From the NCBI GenBank assembly GCA_016839905.1, contig JAEOTJ010000070.1:1-13921 (forward strand): a DNA stretch of 13,921 nt. The letters run 5' to 3'. This document shows, one piece after another, positions 7,994 to 13,921 of the stretch; positions within the stretch are counted from its first letter, which is position 1; every line of letters begins with the position of its first letter. This DNA is from Promethearchaeota archaeon. GTDB taxonomy: Archaea > Asgardarchaeota > Lokiarchaeia > Sigynarchaeales > SOKP01. The notes beneath the pieces are model-generated. The model made no database searches. It worked only from the letters and a program-made list of their open reading frames with translations, and was not told the origin of the DNA. The position numbers and the translations under genes are program-made.

Positions 7994-8671
7994 TTACAAC
8001 TTCCAAATTTAGAAGTTTTTGAAGATTATTCTTTAGAATTAGATAAAAATTATTCTACTAAAGATGAAGAACCCTTATTTGATAGTGTATATCAAACACA
8101 CCATATAAAAAGAAAGGAAAAAATAACAAAAGCCTTTAAATTAATAGTTTTAGGAGAAGCCGCAGTAGGCAAGACTACTTTAGTAAATAGTTTTTTGAAA
8201 AAGAAACAGATTTCAGATTATAGACCCACTCTTGGACTGTCTTTAAATTCACAAAAGTACTTCTTGCAAGGATTTAGTGACCAAGAGATAAACTTTTTAG
8301 TGTATGACCTTGCGGGGCAAGAATTTTTTAAAAGAGTAAGGCACCAATACTATTCAGGCGCAAGCTGTGTCTTTGTAATTTATGATATCACGCGGAGGGA
8401 AACTTTTGATGAGGGAGTGGATTTTTGGTTTAAAGACGCTCGGAATGAATTAGGAAACATCCCGTTTGTCCTCATTGGAAATAAGATAGATTTGGAAGAC
8501 CAAAGGCAAGTGACTAATGAGGAGGGGATAAACAAAGCTCGAGAATTAAGAAGCTTTTTCATTGAAACTTCAGCATTACATAACATAAATGTTCAAGATA
8601 CTTTTAAATTGATTGGTATTGGTCTTTTTTTCAAGTCTAAAGCAGATTTGCAAGAAGAGGATGAGATATAA
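7574..8671 (+). CDS. Roadblock/LC7 domain fused to a Ras-like small GTPase (copy 2)
   Basis: A 365-residue paralogue of the gene before it, with the same order: Roadblock/LC7 domain (about 22-135), acidic linker (140-188), G domain. Motifs: GEAAVGKT 194-201, RPTLG 217-221, DLAGQE 245-250, GNKID 302-306, ETSAL 331-335, all intact. Differences from copy 1 lie mainly in the linker (longer, with STKDEEP), the strand between switch I and switch II, residues 204-241, and the tail, which ends in the acidic EEDEI. The Roadblock halves are about 95% identical in protein while the G domains are roughly three-quarters identical. So the two proteins probably share a Roadblock partner, or form heterodimers, but may differ in effectors or exchange factors; that is inference. 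The gene converges on the ATPase gene, with only 62 bases between the two ends. Confidence 0.93.
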   Translation: MVIKKQENISILLKNFVESKKDVEMTFLYSRQGLLIAKYGRSEMSGSSERDIEEIHGAITGLAENLLEKIGMEYQIGHYGTGSFETPDHRIIFLEAGPEAILLSVCNYDTNLNELLPMAYLVVEKLAQLLEESFDFKFNSLQLPNLEVFEDYSLELDKNYSTKDEEPLFDSVYQTHHIKRKEKITKAFKLIVLGEAAVGKTTLVNSFLKKKQISDYRPTLGLSLNSQKYFLQGFSDQEINFLVYDLAGQEFFKRVRHQYYSGASCVFVIYDITRRETFDEGVDFWFKDARNELGNIPFVLIGNKIDLEDQRQVTNEEGINKARELRSFFIETSALHNINVQDTFKLIGIGLFFKSKADLQEEDEI

Positions 8672-8701
8672 CCAATCTTTTAATTTAATACCTGAAATCA
8701 T

Positions 8702-8729
8702 AAAAAAAAAAGTAAAAACAGAAAAAAAA
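8702..8729 (-). terminator. Oligo-T terminator of the Ca2+-ATPase gene
   Basis: Minus-strand runs of eight T (8729-8722) and about ten T (8711-8702), separated by CTGTTTTTAC, follow the stop at 8734. This fits archaeal oligo-T termination in the short convergent gap. Confidence 0.5.
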
Positions 8730-8733
8730 TAAA

Positions 8734-11574
8734 TTATTTTTTACGGACTACTATACCTCTCTTTTTTCTTAACCGCCACTTTCTTGCCTCATCAACGAAA
8801 AACACGGAACAACCAGCAAGTATTAACGTGAACCAATATTGCCAGAGGAGTAACGGCACGACATGAAACGCTATACCCATGGGAGTAAATAATATTAATA
8901 ATTGTAATCCTAAAGATAATCCCGTAGCCCAGAATAAGTGTTTATTTGGAAACGTCCAAAAAGGCTTTATATTAGAAGTACAAGAATAGACAAATAGTAA
9001 TTCACATATAACTAAATTTGTAAAGAGTATAGTTTGTGCCAATGAAATAGCATATAAATTCGCAGCTGTGCCTGCTGTTGCAAAATCCATGGTTAGATTA
9101 GGATCTATTCCTGCTTGAGCCCAAGCGGGAATTAAAACAGACCATAATAGAATATATAATGTAATATCAGTAATAGATGTATAGATTCCTAAAAATAATA
9201 CAGGCCCTTTAATTTCTGGTAATAATGTGAATCCTTCACGCGGTTTTTCATTCATTACATCAGGATCTGTCGGAGTTAACCCCAGGACCATTGCAGGTAT
9301 TCCATCAGTTGCGATATTTAACCATAATATTTGAATTGGCTCTACAGGTAGAGCAATGAATACATTAACAAATAGTTTCATGAGAATATATGCAGTAAGA
9401 ATCAAGAAAATCTCATCAAAATTGGTGCTTAACATGTATCTGAAGAAACCCTTAGTAGTTTCAAAGATACCTCTTCCTTCCTCTATTGCATTAATAATTG
9501 TTGCATAATTATCATCAATTAATATCATTTCGGAGGCTTCTTGAGTAACCTCTGTCCCTTTTAGACCCATTGCTACTCCTACATGAGCGCCTTTCACTGC
9601 GGGAGCATCATTAACTCCATCCCCCGTCATGGCGACTATTTTACCTAATTCTTTCAATCTCCTCAGAATACGTAATTTATGTTCAGAAGTTACTCTAGCG
9701 TAGACATCTACAGTTTTTACTTTTTCTCGGAGCTCATCATCATTCATTTCCTCTAATTCTACTCCAGTAATTGCCTCAGCTGATTCCGTTAAACCTATCT
9801 CATGTGCAATTGCGATTGCTGTTATTTTATGGTCTCCAGTAATCATTATTGTACGAATGCCAGCATTTCTTGCACTTTTAATTGCTCCTTTTACTTCATC
9901 TCTGGCAGGGTCAATAATTCCACATAAACCGATATAAGTATAATCTGTTTCAACAGTATTGATATCATATCCAGATTGTAAATCTTTATAAGCAACTCCA
10001 AGAACTCTAAGTGCTTGCTTTGCAAATGTTTCATTTTGTTTTAAAATATTGTCTTTTGCGTCAGAAATAGGTTTTTCTTGACCGTTTATTAGGACTTTAG
10101 AAGCATTTCTCATTAATACATCGGGAGCGCCTTTTATATATGCTCTAATCTTCCCATCCTTCTTTCCAATAACAGTCATCATTTTTCTATCAGAATTGAA
10201 AGGTATTTCATCTAGTTTTTCAAAGCTCGTATCAATACCAATTTTCATTCCTAATACTTTCATAGAAATTTCTGTAGGATCCCCTACAACAGAAGTATCT
10301 CCAGTTTTGTCATCCTCGATATTGACAACTGAATTATTACAAAATAAGCAGGCTTGGGAAAATATTTTTATATCATCATCTATACTAACAGGATTACCAT
10401 CTTGGAGGATTTTTCCCTTTATATTATATCCTACTCCTTCAACATCTAGGATTTTGTTACTAAGAAACATCTTTACAACTGTCATTTCATTTTTTGTAAG
10501 AGTACCCGTTTTATCTGAACAAATGATATTTACTCGACCAAGAGTTTCAACAGCGGTTAATTTTCTAACTAATGCATTCCGATCTGCCATTTTTTTCATA
10601 CCTATACTCATCACAACAGTTATGACTACAACAAGCCCTTCAGGAACTGCTGAAACTGCTAAACTTATGGCAATTTTAAATGCTTCTACGAGTTCATCGA
10701 TTTTTTGATCTACGGGCATGTCGACTTCAATTACTAATACCAAGATTAATTCTATTACAAAAACTGCCGCACATATTACTATAATGAGAATCCCTAATAA
10801 TTTTCCAAATTTATCAACTTCTTTCTGGAAAGGACTTGGTTCAATTTGTTCTTCCTGTAAGCTTCCTGCTATTTTTCCAATTTCAGTATTCATCCCAGTT
10901 CCAATAACTATTCCTTCCCCGTTCCCTCTAGTAATAATTGTGTTCATATAGCCGAGATTTGTTCTATCAGCTAAAATTTCCTTTATATCTACTGTTTTTA
11001 ACTTTTTCTTTACAGGTTTTGATTCTCCTGTCAAAATTGCTTCATCAACATATAAAGAAAATTCTTTATATAGACGTATATCTGCAGGAAATTTATCTCC
11101 TTCCTCAATTAAAACTATATCTCCGGGAACAAGGTCAGCAACACCAATTTCACTAACTATACCTCCTCGTCTAACTTTGGCAAAGCGGGGAGCTAACTTT
11201 TTCAAGCTTTCAAGAGACTTCTCAGCAGAATATTCCTGATAAAAACCTAGAACGGCATTTACGATTAAAATTGAAGCAATAACAACTGCATCTGTATATT
11301 CTGAAGACCACCCTCCACCATGTTTACTTGCTTCCCAAGCTCCGATAATAATAGAAATGACAATGGCAAAAATCAACAAGTAAATGAGAAAATCTTGAAA
11401 TTGAGCGATGAAAATCTGCCAAGCAGTTTTTCCTTTTTGCTGAACTAATTCATTTTTCCCGTATTTCTCATACCTATCTTGTACATCTGCTTCAGATAAG
11501 CCCTTTTCTAACGATGTATCTAATTTCTTAACTATTTCTTCAACCTCTGAAGCATGAGCATTAATATTTTCCAT
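8734..11574 (-). CDS. P2A-type Ca2+-transporting ATPase (SERCA/PMR1-like)
   Basis: A 946-residue P-type pump expected to export Ca2+ at the cost of ATP. Layout: cation-ATPase N-terminal domain about 8-75; actuator TGES 182-185; M4 PEGL 311-314; phosphorylated D354 in DKTGTLT; nucleotide-binding KGAPD 481-485; TGD 579-581; hinge TGDGVND 650-656; six C-terminal spans from about 710. Ca2+ ligands known from SERCA are conserved: E312 in M4 (SERCA E309), N718 and E721 in M5 (N768, E771), N753, T756 and D757 in M6 (N796, T799, D800). E858 in the M8 region may match E908, so both Ca2+ sites may be present; PMR1-type pumps keep one. The C-terminus is short and basic, with no obvious autoinhibitory calmodulin-binding tail. 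The ATG follows an AGGA 12 bases upstream, rather far away. Single gene, convergent with the GTPases. Mn2+ transport cannot be excluded. Confidence 0.94.
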   Translation of the reverse strand: MENINAHASEVEEIVKKLDTSLEKGLSEADVQDRYEKYGKNELVQQKGKTAWQIFIAQFQDFLIYLLIFAIVISIIIGAWEASKHGGGWSSEYTDAVVIASILIVNAVLGFYQEYSAEKSLESLKKLAPRFAKVRRGGIVSEIGVADLVPGDIVLIEEGDKFPADIRLYKEFSLYVDEAILTGESKPVKKKLKTVDIKEILADRTNLGYMNTIITRGNGEGIVIGTGMNTEIGKIAGSLQEEQIEPSPFQKEVDKFGKLLGILIIVICAAVFVIELILVLVIEVDMPVDQKIDELVEAFKIAISLAVSAVPEGLVVVITVVMSIGMKKMADRNALVRKLTAVETLGRVNIICSDKTGTLTKNEMTVVKMFLSNKILDVEGVGYNIKGKILQDGNPVSIDDDIKIFSQACLFCNNSVVNIEDDKTGDTSVVGDPTEISMKVLGMKIGIDTSFEKLDEIPFNSDRKMMTVIGKKDGKIRAYIKGAPDVLMRNASKVLINGQEKPISDAKDNILKQNETFAKQALRVLGVAYKDLQSGYDINTVETDYTYIGLCGIIDPARDEVKGAIKSARNAGIRTIMITGDHKITAIAIAHEIGLTESAEAITGVELEEMNDDELREKVKTVDVYARVTSEHKLRILRRLKELGKIVAMTGDGVNDAPAVKGAHVGVAMGLKGTEVTQEASEMILIDDNYATIINAIEEGRGIFETTKGFFRYMLSTNFDEIFLILTAYILMKLFVNVFIALPVEPIQILWLNIATDGIPAMVLGLTPTDPDVMNEKPREGFTLLPEIKGPVLFLGIYTSITDITLYILLWSVLIPAWAQAGIDPNLTMDFATAGTAANLYAISLAQTILFTNLVICELLFVYSCTSNIKPFWTFPNKHLFWATGLSLGLQLLILFTPMGIAFHVVPLLLWQYWFTLILAGCSVFFVDEARKWRLRKKRGIVVRKK

Positions 11575-11610
11575 ATATCTTCAAATTCCTTTAGTTTATC
11601 CGTTAAATCT

Positions 11611-11626
11611 AAGATTTTTTATTAAA
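11611..11626 (-). promoter_or_regulatory. Possible TATA element of the Ca2+-ATPase gene
   Basis: On the minus strand TTTAATAAAAAATCTT lies about 37-52 bases before the ATG at 11574. The predicted transcript start near 11593 would leave a leader of about 20 bases containing AGGA. Weak, as the background is AT-rich. Confidence 0.3.
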
Positions 11627-11672
11627 TTGAAAAAAAAACCTAATAATATTTTACTAAAATGCAATATTATAA

Positions 11673-11680
11673 TTTATATA
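11673..11680 (+). promoter_or_regulatory. TATA box of the HesB-like selenoprotein gene
   Basis: TTTATATA, continuing in a T-run, would place the transcript start near 11702. The first AUG of that transcript is the one at 11722, preceded by GGTGAT at 11715-11720. This supports a gene starting here rather than at the internal ATG codons at 11798 or 11849. Confidence 0.4.
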
Positions 11681-11721
11681 TTTTTAGTTTTACAAGATAG
11701 AATATAATTTATAAGGTGATT

Positions 11722-12091
11722 ATGTTTTAAATTAAAATTCTCTCAAAAAGCATTAGATTTTATCCTTAAAAAAAATGAAGAAAGCCAAGAAAAAGAAATG
11801 GATAAGAATGTAGTAGCTATATTTTATTACTCTTCAGAATCTTGAACGATGTTTTTTTGTGGTAATGTTCTTGAATTAGTAGGAAAGCAAAGAATATTTG
11901 AAGAAATTGATGACTTCACCCAATGGACTGAAATTATCGATAATCCTAAAGTTGAGGTCTATATTGAAAAAAATATTCTTCAAGAACTTAAACTTAAAGA
12001 AACGATATTAATTGACGTTGTAATTGGTGAAGTTAAAGGCGAAAAAATAGGTTTGCTATTTATTAAAAAAGAAAAAGACGTATATGGTTAA
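11722..12091 (+). CDS. HesB/IscA-like protein, probable selenoprotein (in-frame UGA; frameshift near start)
   Basis: The open frame from 11849 is the C-terminal part of a longer gene. Codons 11729-11842 directly upstream, in the same frame, encode a protein-like stretch (KLKFSQKALDFIL, then VVAIFYYSSES) followed by one TGA (11843-11845), ACG, and the ATG at 11849. Read through, this gives about 122 residues, the usual HesB/IscA size, with the pattern of that fold: first strand plus helix, strand VVAIFYY, then KVEVYIEKNIL and a closing LLFIKK. The UGA falls at residue 41, where the first conserved Cys of HesB proteins is expected; a Cys follows at 46. HesB-related selenoproteins are a known family. 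The AUG at 11722 is one base out of frame (ATGTTTTAAA; one T fewer gives M-F-K-L-K-F), so there is an indel, an assembly error or a +1 shift. Likely role: iron-sulfur or redox chemistry. A decayed pseudogene is the alternative. Confidence 0.65.
11843..11845 (+). other. Candidate selenocysteine UGA codon
   Basis: The TGA sits between two coding-like segments of the same frame with sense ACG directly after it. The nine other stops of complete genes in this window, including this gene's own end, are TAA or TAG, so TGA is not a preferred terminator here. Decoding as Sec is inferred from this, from the position of the HesB cysteine, and from the hairpin in the 3' UTR. Confidence 0.6.
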
Positions 12092-12134
12092 AAATATGAT
12101 CTATTCCTAAAAACTTTAGAGGAATGGTGATTTT
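12092..12134 (+). promoter_or_regulatory. Eukaryote-like SECIS element in the 3' UTR
   Basis: Right after the stop codon, 12096-12100 reads AUGAU. Eight base pairs follow: CUAUUCCU (12101-12108) with AGGAAUGG (12120-12127), one of them U-G. The loop AAAAACUUUAG (12109-12119) begins with the A residues expected at a SECIS apex. Then comes UGAU (12128-12131), so the two UGA/GA motifs can form the tandem G-A quartet of a kink-turn. The lower helix is only AAAA/UUUU. The stem is slightly shorter than typical eukaryotic elements. Such SECIS-like structures in 3' UTRs are known from Lokiarchaeota. The classic archaeal GAA/A internal loop is absent. Confidence 0.6.
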
Positions 12135-12230
12135 CAGTTGCTTCTGATTCCTTATACTGAAAATATATAAACTTTATAAGAATGAATATTTTAATTCAAC
12201 TTAATTGAAATATTTAAAATAAACATTATA

Positions 12231-12240
12231 TTATATAAAA
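12231..12240 (+). promoter_or_regulatory. TATA box of the three-gene membrane protein unit
   Basis: TTATATAAAA ends 18 bases before the ATG at 12259. With a usual spacing of about 25 bases the transcript would start at or within a few bases of the ATG, so the first gene is probably read from a leaderless message. No Shine-Dalgarno is visible before it. Confidence 0.45.
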
Positions 12241-12258
12241 AAAATCAAAGCTGATTAA

Positions 12259-12816
12259 ATGAGAAGGTCACGAGTTTTTAGGCTAATAGTACGACTATTT
12301 TTACTCGTATTAACATTGTCCGTGTCTCTAATCTCTTTCTTAGGTGGACTTTCCGCATTTTTGATCTTATCTGATGTAGAGGAAAATTTTAACATAGATC
12401 TTGACAATATTGAAGGTAATTTTACTATAACTGCATCAGAAAGTATGTATGTTGAAATACCTATTCGGTTTAAAAATGTAGGCTATTTTGATTTAGAAGA
12501 TCTTACTATAGAACTCACAATTTACATGACATATGGAGATAATTCAAGTAATAATGCATCAACAACTATAGAAATATTTAATAAGATACAGGAATTTGAT
12601 ACTATCCCTTCTGGTAAAAATTATAAGGATAAGTATAAAGGTGAATCGGAGGATTTTAATTCAGATGATTTTAATGATATAAAGAAGGATATAACTATTT
12701 CTCCGGATTTTCCAATTAATTATACCGGAGACATATTTGTTAGATGTAAGTATTCCTTGGGCTTTCTAGGTTTAAGAGTAGAACTACTGGACTTCCCTTT
12801 AGAGGGGCTTATTTAG
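12259..12816 (+). CDS. Membrane-anchored protein with beta-rich outer domain, unknown function
   Basis: A 185-residue protein that I do not recognise. A basic start (MRRSRVFRLIVR) leads into a hydrophobic stretch of about 25 residues (13-37), which fits a signal anchor with the rest outside. The outer part (45-185) alternates strand-like segments: IEGNFTITA, MYVEIPIRFKNVG, LTIELTIYMTYG, ITISPDFPINYTG, FVRCKYSLGF. The motif of a strand, then KNVGYFDLEDLTI and a later TIPSGK turn, is reminiscent of LEA/WHy-type or CARDB-like beta sandwiches, but the match is by eye only. A strongly acidic linker (128-144, SEDFNSDDFNDIKKD) and a few sequons are present. It heads a compact unit of three membrane proteins: its TAG stop overlaps the Shine-Dalgarno of the next gene. 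The first ATG is at the predicted transcript start. Confidence 0.8.
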   Translation: MRRSRVFRLIVRLFLLVLTLSVSLISFLGGLSAFLILSDVEENFNIDLDNIEGNFTITASESMYVEIPIRFKNVGYFDLEDLTIELTIYMTYGDNSSNNASTTIEIFNKIQEFDTIPSGKNYKDKYKGESEDFNSDDFNDIKKDITISPDFPINYTGDIFVRCKYSLGFLGLRVELLDFPLEGLI

Positions 12817-12821
12817 GAGGT
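12815..12821 (+). promoter_or_regulatory. Strong Shine-Dalgarno overlapping a stop codon
   Basis: AGGAGGT shares two bases with the TAG of the preceding gene and sits 7 bases before the ATG at 12829. It is the best ribosome binding site in the window and suggests translational coupling within an operon. Confidence 0.8.
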
Positions 12822-12828
12822 ATTCAAA

Positions 12829-13410
12829 ATGGGAGCAGTAAAAAATGGTATGAGAGGAACAATATTTACAATTATTTATATTATAACAACTGTAATTATT
12901 CCATTTATTACATTTGCATTAATTATGAATTTGGGTAACTTTGGACCGCAAGGAATTTCAATAGGGATGGATAGAGCAACATATCAACAAATAATCTTTT
13001 GGATTTTGGCTTTTGGACTACTAATTAGTGGTACTGCCTTTTTTGCCTATTCTTCACCTTCACAATCAATACGGAGAGGGATTTTTGCTTTAATTCAAGT
13101 AATCTTAAATTGCCTATATATATGGAGTTATAAATTTTCGGGAGCTCTTGAACTTGAATTCACATTAAATGTTGGTGCAAATGATGGTTTAGTAGCAATA
13201 AATCTTGAACAATTAATAATGATTTGTTTAGGACTTTACTTTTTGACAATAATACTAAAAACGTATGACTTAATTGATTTTACACTCAATCGGAAAAAGA
13301 TTCAGCAGATGCGTCTTAAAGGAACCTTAAAAGAAAGAAGAACGGAAAAACCTGGAGAAATTGAAAAGAAAATTAATAAAAAAGACAAAAAAAAAGGAGA
13401 TGGTGATTAA
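12829..13410 (+). CDS. Four-span membrane protein with lysine-rich tail, unknown function
   Basis: A 193-residue protein that I do not recognise. Likely membrane spans are 11-33, 54-74, 84-103 and 124-148. The segment between spans 1 and 2 (NFGPQGISIGMDRATYQQ) and the one between spans 3 and 4 (ALELEFTLNVGANDG) are polar; SPSQSIRRG between spans 2 and 3 is positively charged, which puts it and both ends inside by the positive-inside rule. The C-terminal 45 residues are very rich in Lys and Arg and end in KKDKKKGDGD, a cytoplasmic tail that could contact lipids, nucleic acid or an acidic partner. There are no catalytic motifs. The start is fixed by the strong AGGAGGT upstream. It lies 12 bases after the previous gene and 5 bases before the next, so the three are very likely co-transcribed. 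Confidence 0.85.
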   Translation: MGAVKNGMRGTIFTIIYIITTVIIPFITFALIMNLGNFGPQGISIGMDRATYQQIIFWILAFGLLISGTAFFAYSSPSQSIRRGIFALIQVILNCLYIWSYKFSGALELEFTLNVGANDGLVAINLEQLIMICLGLYFLTIILKTYDLIDFTLNRKKIQQMRLKGTLKERRTEKPGEIEKKINKKDKKKGDGD

Positions 13411-13415
13411 ATATA

Positions 13416-13724
13416 ATGATAATTCAGGGAGCAAATATTTTTAGCATATTGGCAGAGATTATTGGTATAGTTTTTGGTTTCCTAGCACCATTCCTCGTGC
13501 CAATAGGAGAATTTATGGTTGATTTAATAGAAATAATTCTTCCGTTTTTTGACGATAGTAATCTTACTATTTATATTATAATTTTTATTGTTTTAATTAT
13601 TGCTGGAGCAATTGTGAATTCAATATGGCCAGGAGATAAACCAAAACAGGGAGAGAAAATAAAGAAAGAAGAAAAGATAAAACCCAAAGAAAATTTAGGT
13701 TCAGAAGATAAAATAGAGCCTTAA
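13416..13724 (+). CDS. Small two-span membrane protein with charged tail, unknown function
   Basis: A 102-residue protein that I do not recognise. Two hydrophobic stretches, about 8-30 (possibly extending amphipathically to 45) and 50-70, are joined by a short acidic turn (FFDDSNL). The tail after WPGDK (71-102) alternates Lys and Glu and ends in EDKIEP. The ATG at 13416 follows GGTGAT (13402-13407) by 8 bases; that site lies inside the end of the preceding gene, so translation is probably coupled. The charged tails of this protein and of its four-span neighbour are on the same side of the membrane if the second span here runs outside to inside, which would let them interact; this is inference. 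It ends the operon. Confidence 0.8.
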   Translation: MIIQGANIFSILAEIIGIVFGFLAPFLVPIGEFMVDLIEIILPFFDDSNLTIYIIIFIVLIIAGAIVNSIWPGDKPKQGEKIKKEEKIKPKENLGSEDKIEP

Positions 13725-13753
13725 ATTTTATTTTTAATATTTTTTTTCTATTA

Positions 13754-13803
13754 TCAGTTTCAAAGGAAGTAGAACTCTAAATCCCCTTTAACTGAATCTT
13801 TTT
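13754..13803 (+). terminator. Hairpin followed by T5, possible terminator of the membrane unit
   Basis: UCAGUU (13754-13759) pairs with AACUGA (13790-13795), and AAAGG (13762-13766) with CCUUU (13785-13789), with a two-base bulge and an 18-base loop. Five T follow at 13799-13803. A T-rich stretch at 13741-13747 precedes the hairpin and could terminate on its own. A structured 3' UTR with another role is possible. Confidence 0.4.
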
Positions 13804-13887
13804 CTATAAATATTTACTTCTAATTTTTATTATTTAACTATTATTTTTTTCCACTTATTTCCAATGGAAGTCTATCTAAAGATTTAT

Positions 13888-13921
13888 ATGAGAAAAGTGG
13901 TTATATTTATGTATGCGAATA
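13888..13921 (+). CDS. Possible start of a further gene, cut by the right edge
   Basis: ATG at 13888 opens a frame reading MRKVVIFMYAN up to the edge, a hydrophobic strand after a basic start, as at the beginning of many cytosolic proteins. An in-frame ATG at 13864 would add eight residues. There is no clear Shine-Dalgarno. Only eleven codons are visible, so this is weak; chance is a real alternative. Confidence 0.2.
   Translation, partial: MRKVVIFMYAN

Noticed and set aside
10196..10708. Open frame of 170 codons on the plus strand inside the Ca2+-ATPase gene
   Set aside because: It is antisense to well-conserved ATPase motifs, and its peptide is Ser/Thr/Ile-rich, as expected from the reverse of a coding strand.
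11768..11812. Short frame ATG-AAG-AAA at 11775 as a separate small gene
   Set aside because: It ends in TAG after twelve codons and lies in another frame of the HesB-like N-terminal segment.
11849..12091. Stand-alone 80-residue gene starting at ATG 11849
   Set aside because: The same frame is coding-like for about 38 codons upstream through a single TGA, and the ATG has no Shine-Dalgarno or suitably placed promoter. It is better read as the C-terminal part of a selenoprotein.
12103..12127. Classic archaeal SECIS (GAA opposite A, short GC stem)
   Set aside because: The stem shows no GAA/A internal loop and no GC triplet stem. The quartet and A-rich loop match the eukaryote-like type instead.
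1..13921. CRISPR array, insertion sequence, integrase or att site
   Set aside because: No regularly spaced repeats, transposase motifs or terminal inverted repeats were seen. The only long repeat is the duplicated Roadblock-coding segment.

Overview
The window looks like a piece of an Asgard archaeal genome, most likely Lokiarchaeia-like. The evidence is a very AT-rich sequence, archaeal promoters (TATA boxes with short or no leaders), two Ras-like GTPases fused to Roadblock/LC7 domains, a membrane protein with a cytoplasmic longin/Roadblock-like domain, a eukaryote-like P2A Ca2+-ATPase, an ADP-forming acetyl-CoA synthetase subunit, and a probable selenoprotein with a eukaryote-like SECIS element in its 3' UTR. 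The taxonomic call is inference from gene content.

Left part (1-5072, minus strand): two tandem paralogous surface proteins. The upstream copy is complete (1484 residues): an N-terminal hydrophobic anchor, about 1000 residues of sequon-rich beta-sandwich ectodomain, one membrane span, then a cytoplasmic longin/Roadblock-like domain and helical TPR-like segments. The downstream copy runs off the left edge. An AT-rich spacer of about 460 bases follows, then the beta subunit of ADP-forming acetyl-CoA synthetase (minus).

Middle (6368-8671, plus strand): tandem Roadblock-GTPase genes. Their first ~140 codons are nearly identical in DNA, while the linkers and G domains have diverged, which suggests gene conversion of the Roadblock half. 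Converging on them is the 946-residue Ca2+-ATPase gene (minus).

Right part (11722-13724, plus strand): the most interesting locus is a small HesB/IscA-like gene interrupted by an in-frame UGA at 11843-11845, where the family's first conserved cysteine is expected. Its 3' UTR folds into a hairpin with paired UGAU motifs and an A-rich loop, as in eukaryotic SECIS elements. All nine other or downstream stops of complete genes here are UAA or UAG, never UGA. The first codons also appear frameshifted by one T. After it comes a compact three-gene unit of small membrane proteins of unknown function with strong or well-placed Shine-Dalgarno sites. A hairpin follows, and possibly the first codons of another gene at the right edge.

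Taken together, the window holds a putative membrane-receptor/small-GTPase set, a calcium pump, and a selenium-dependent Fe-S-type protein. Functional links between these are inference from proximity and domain content.
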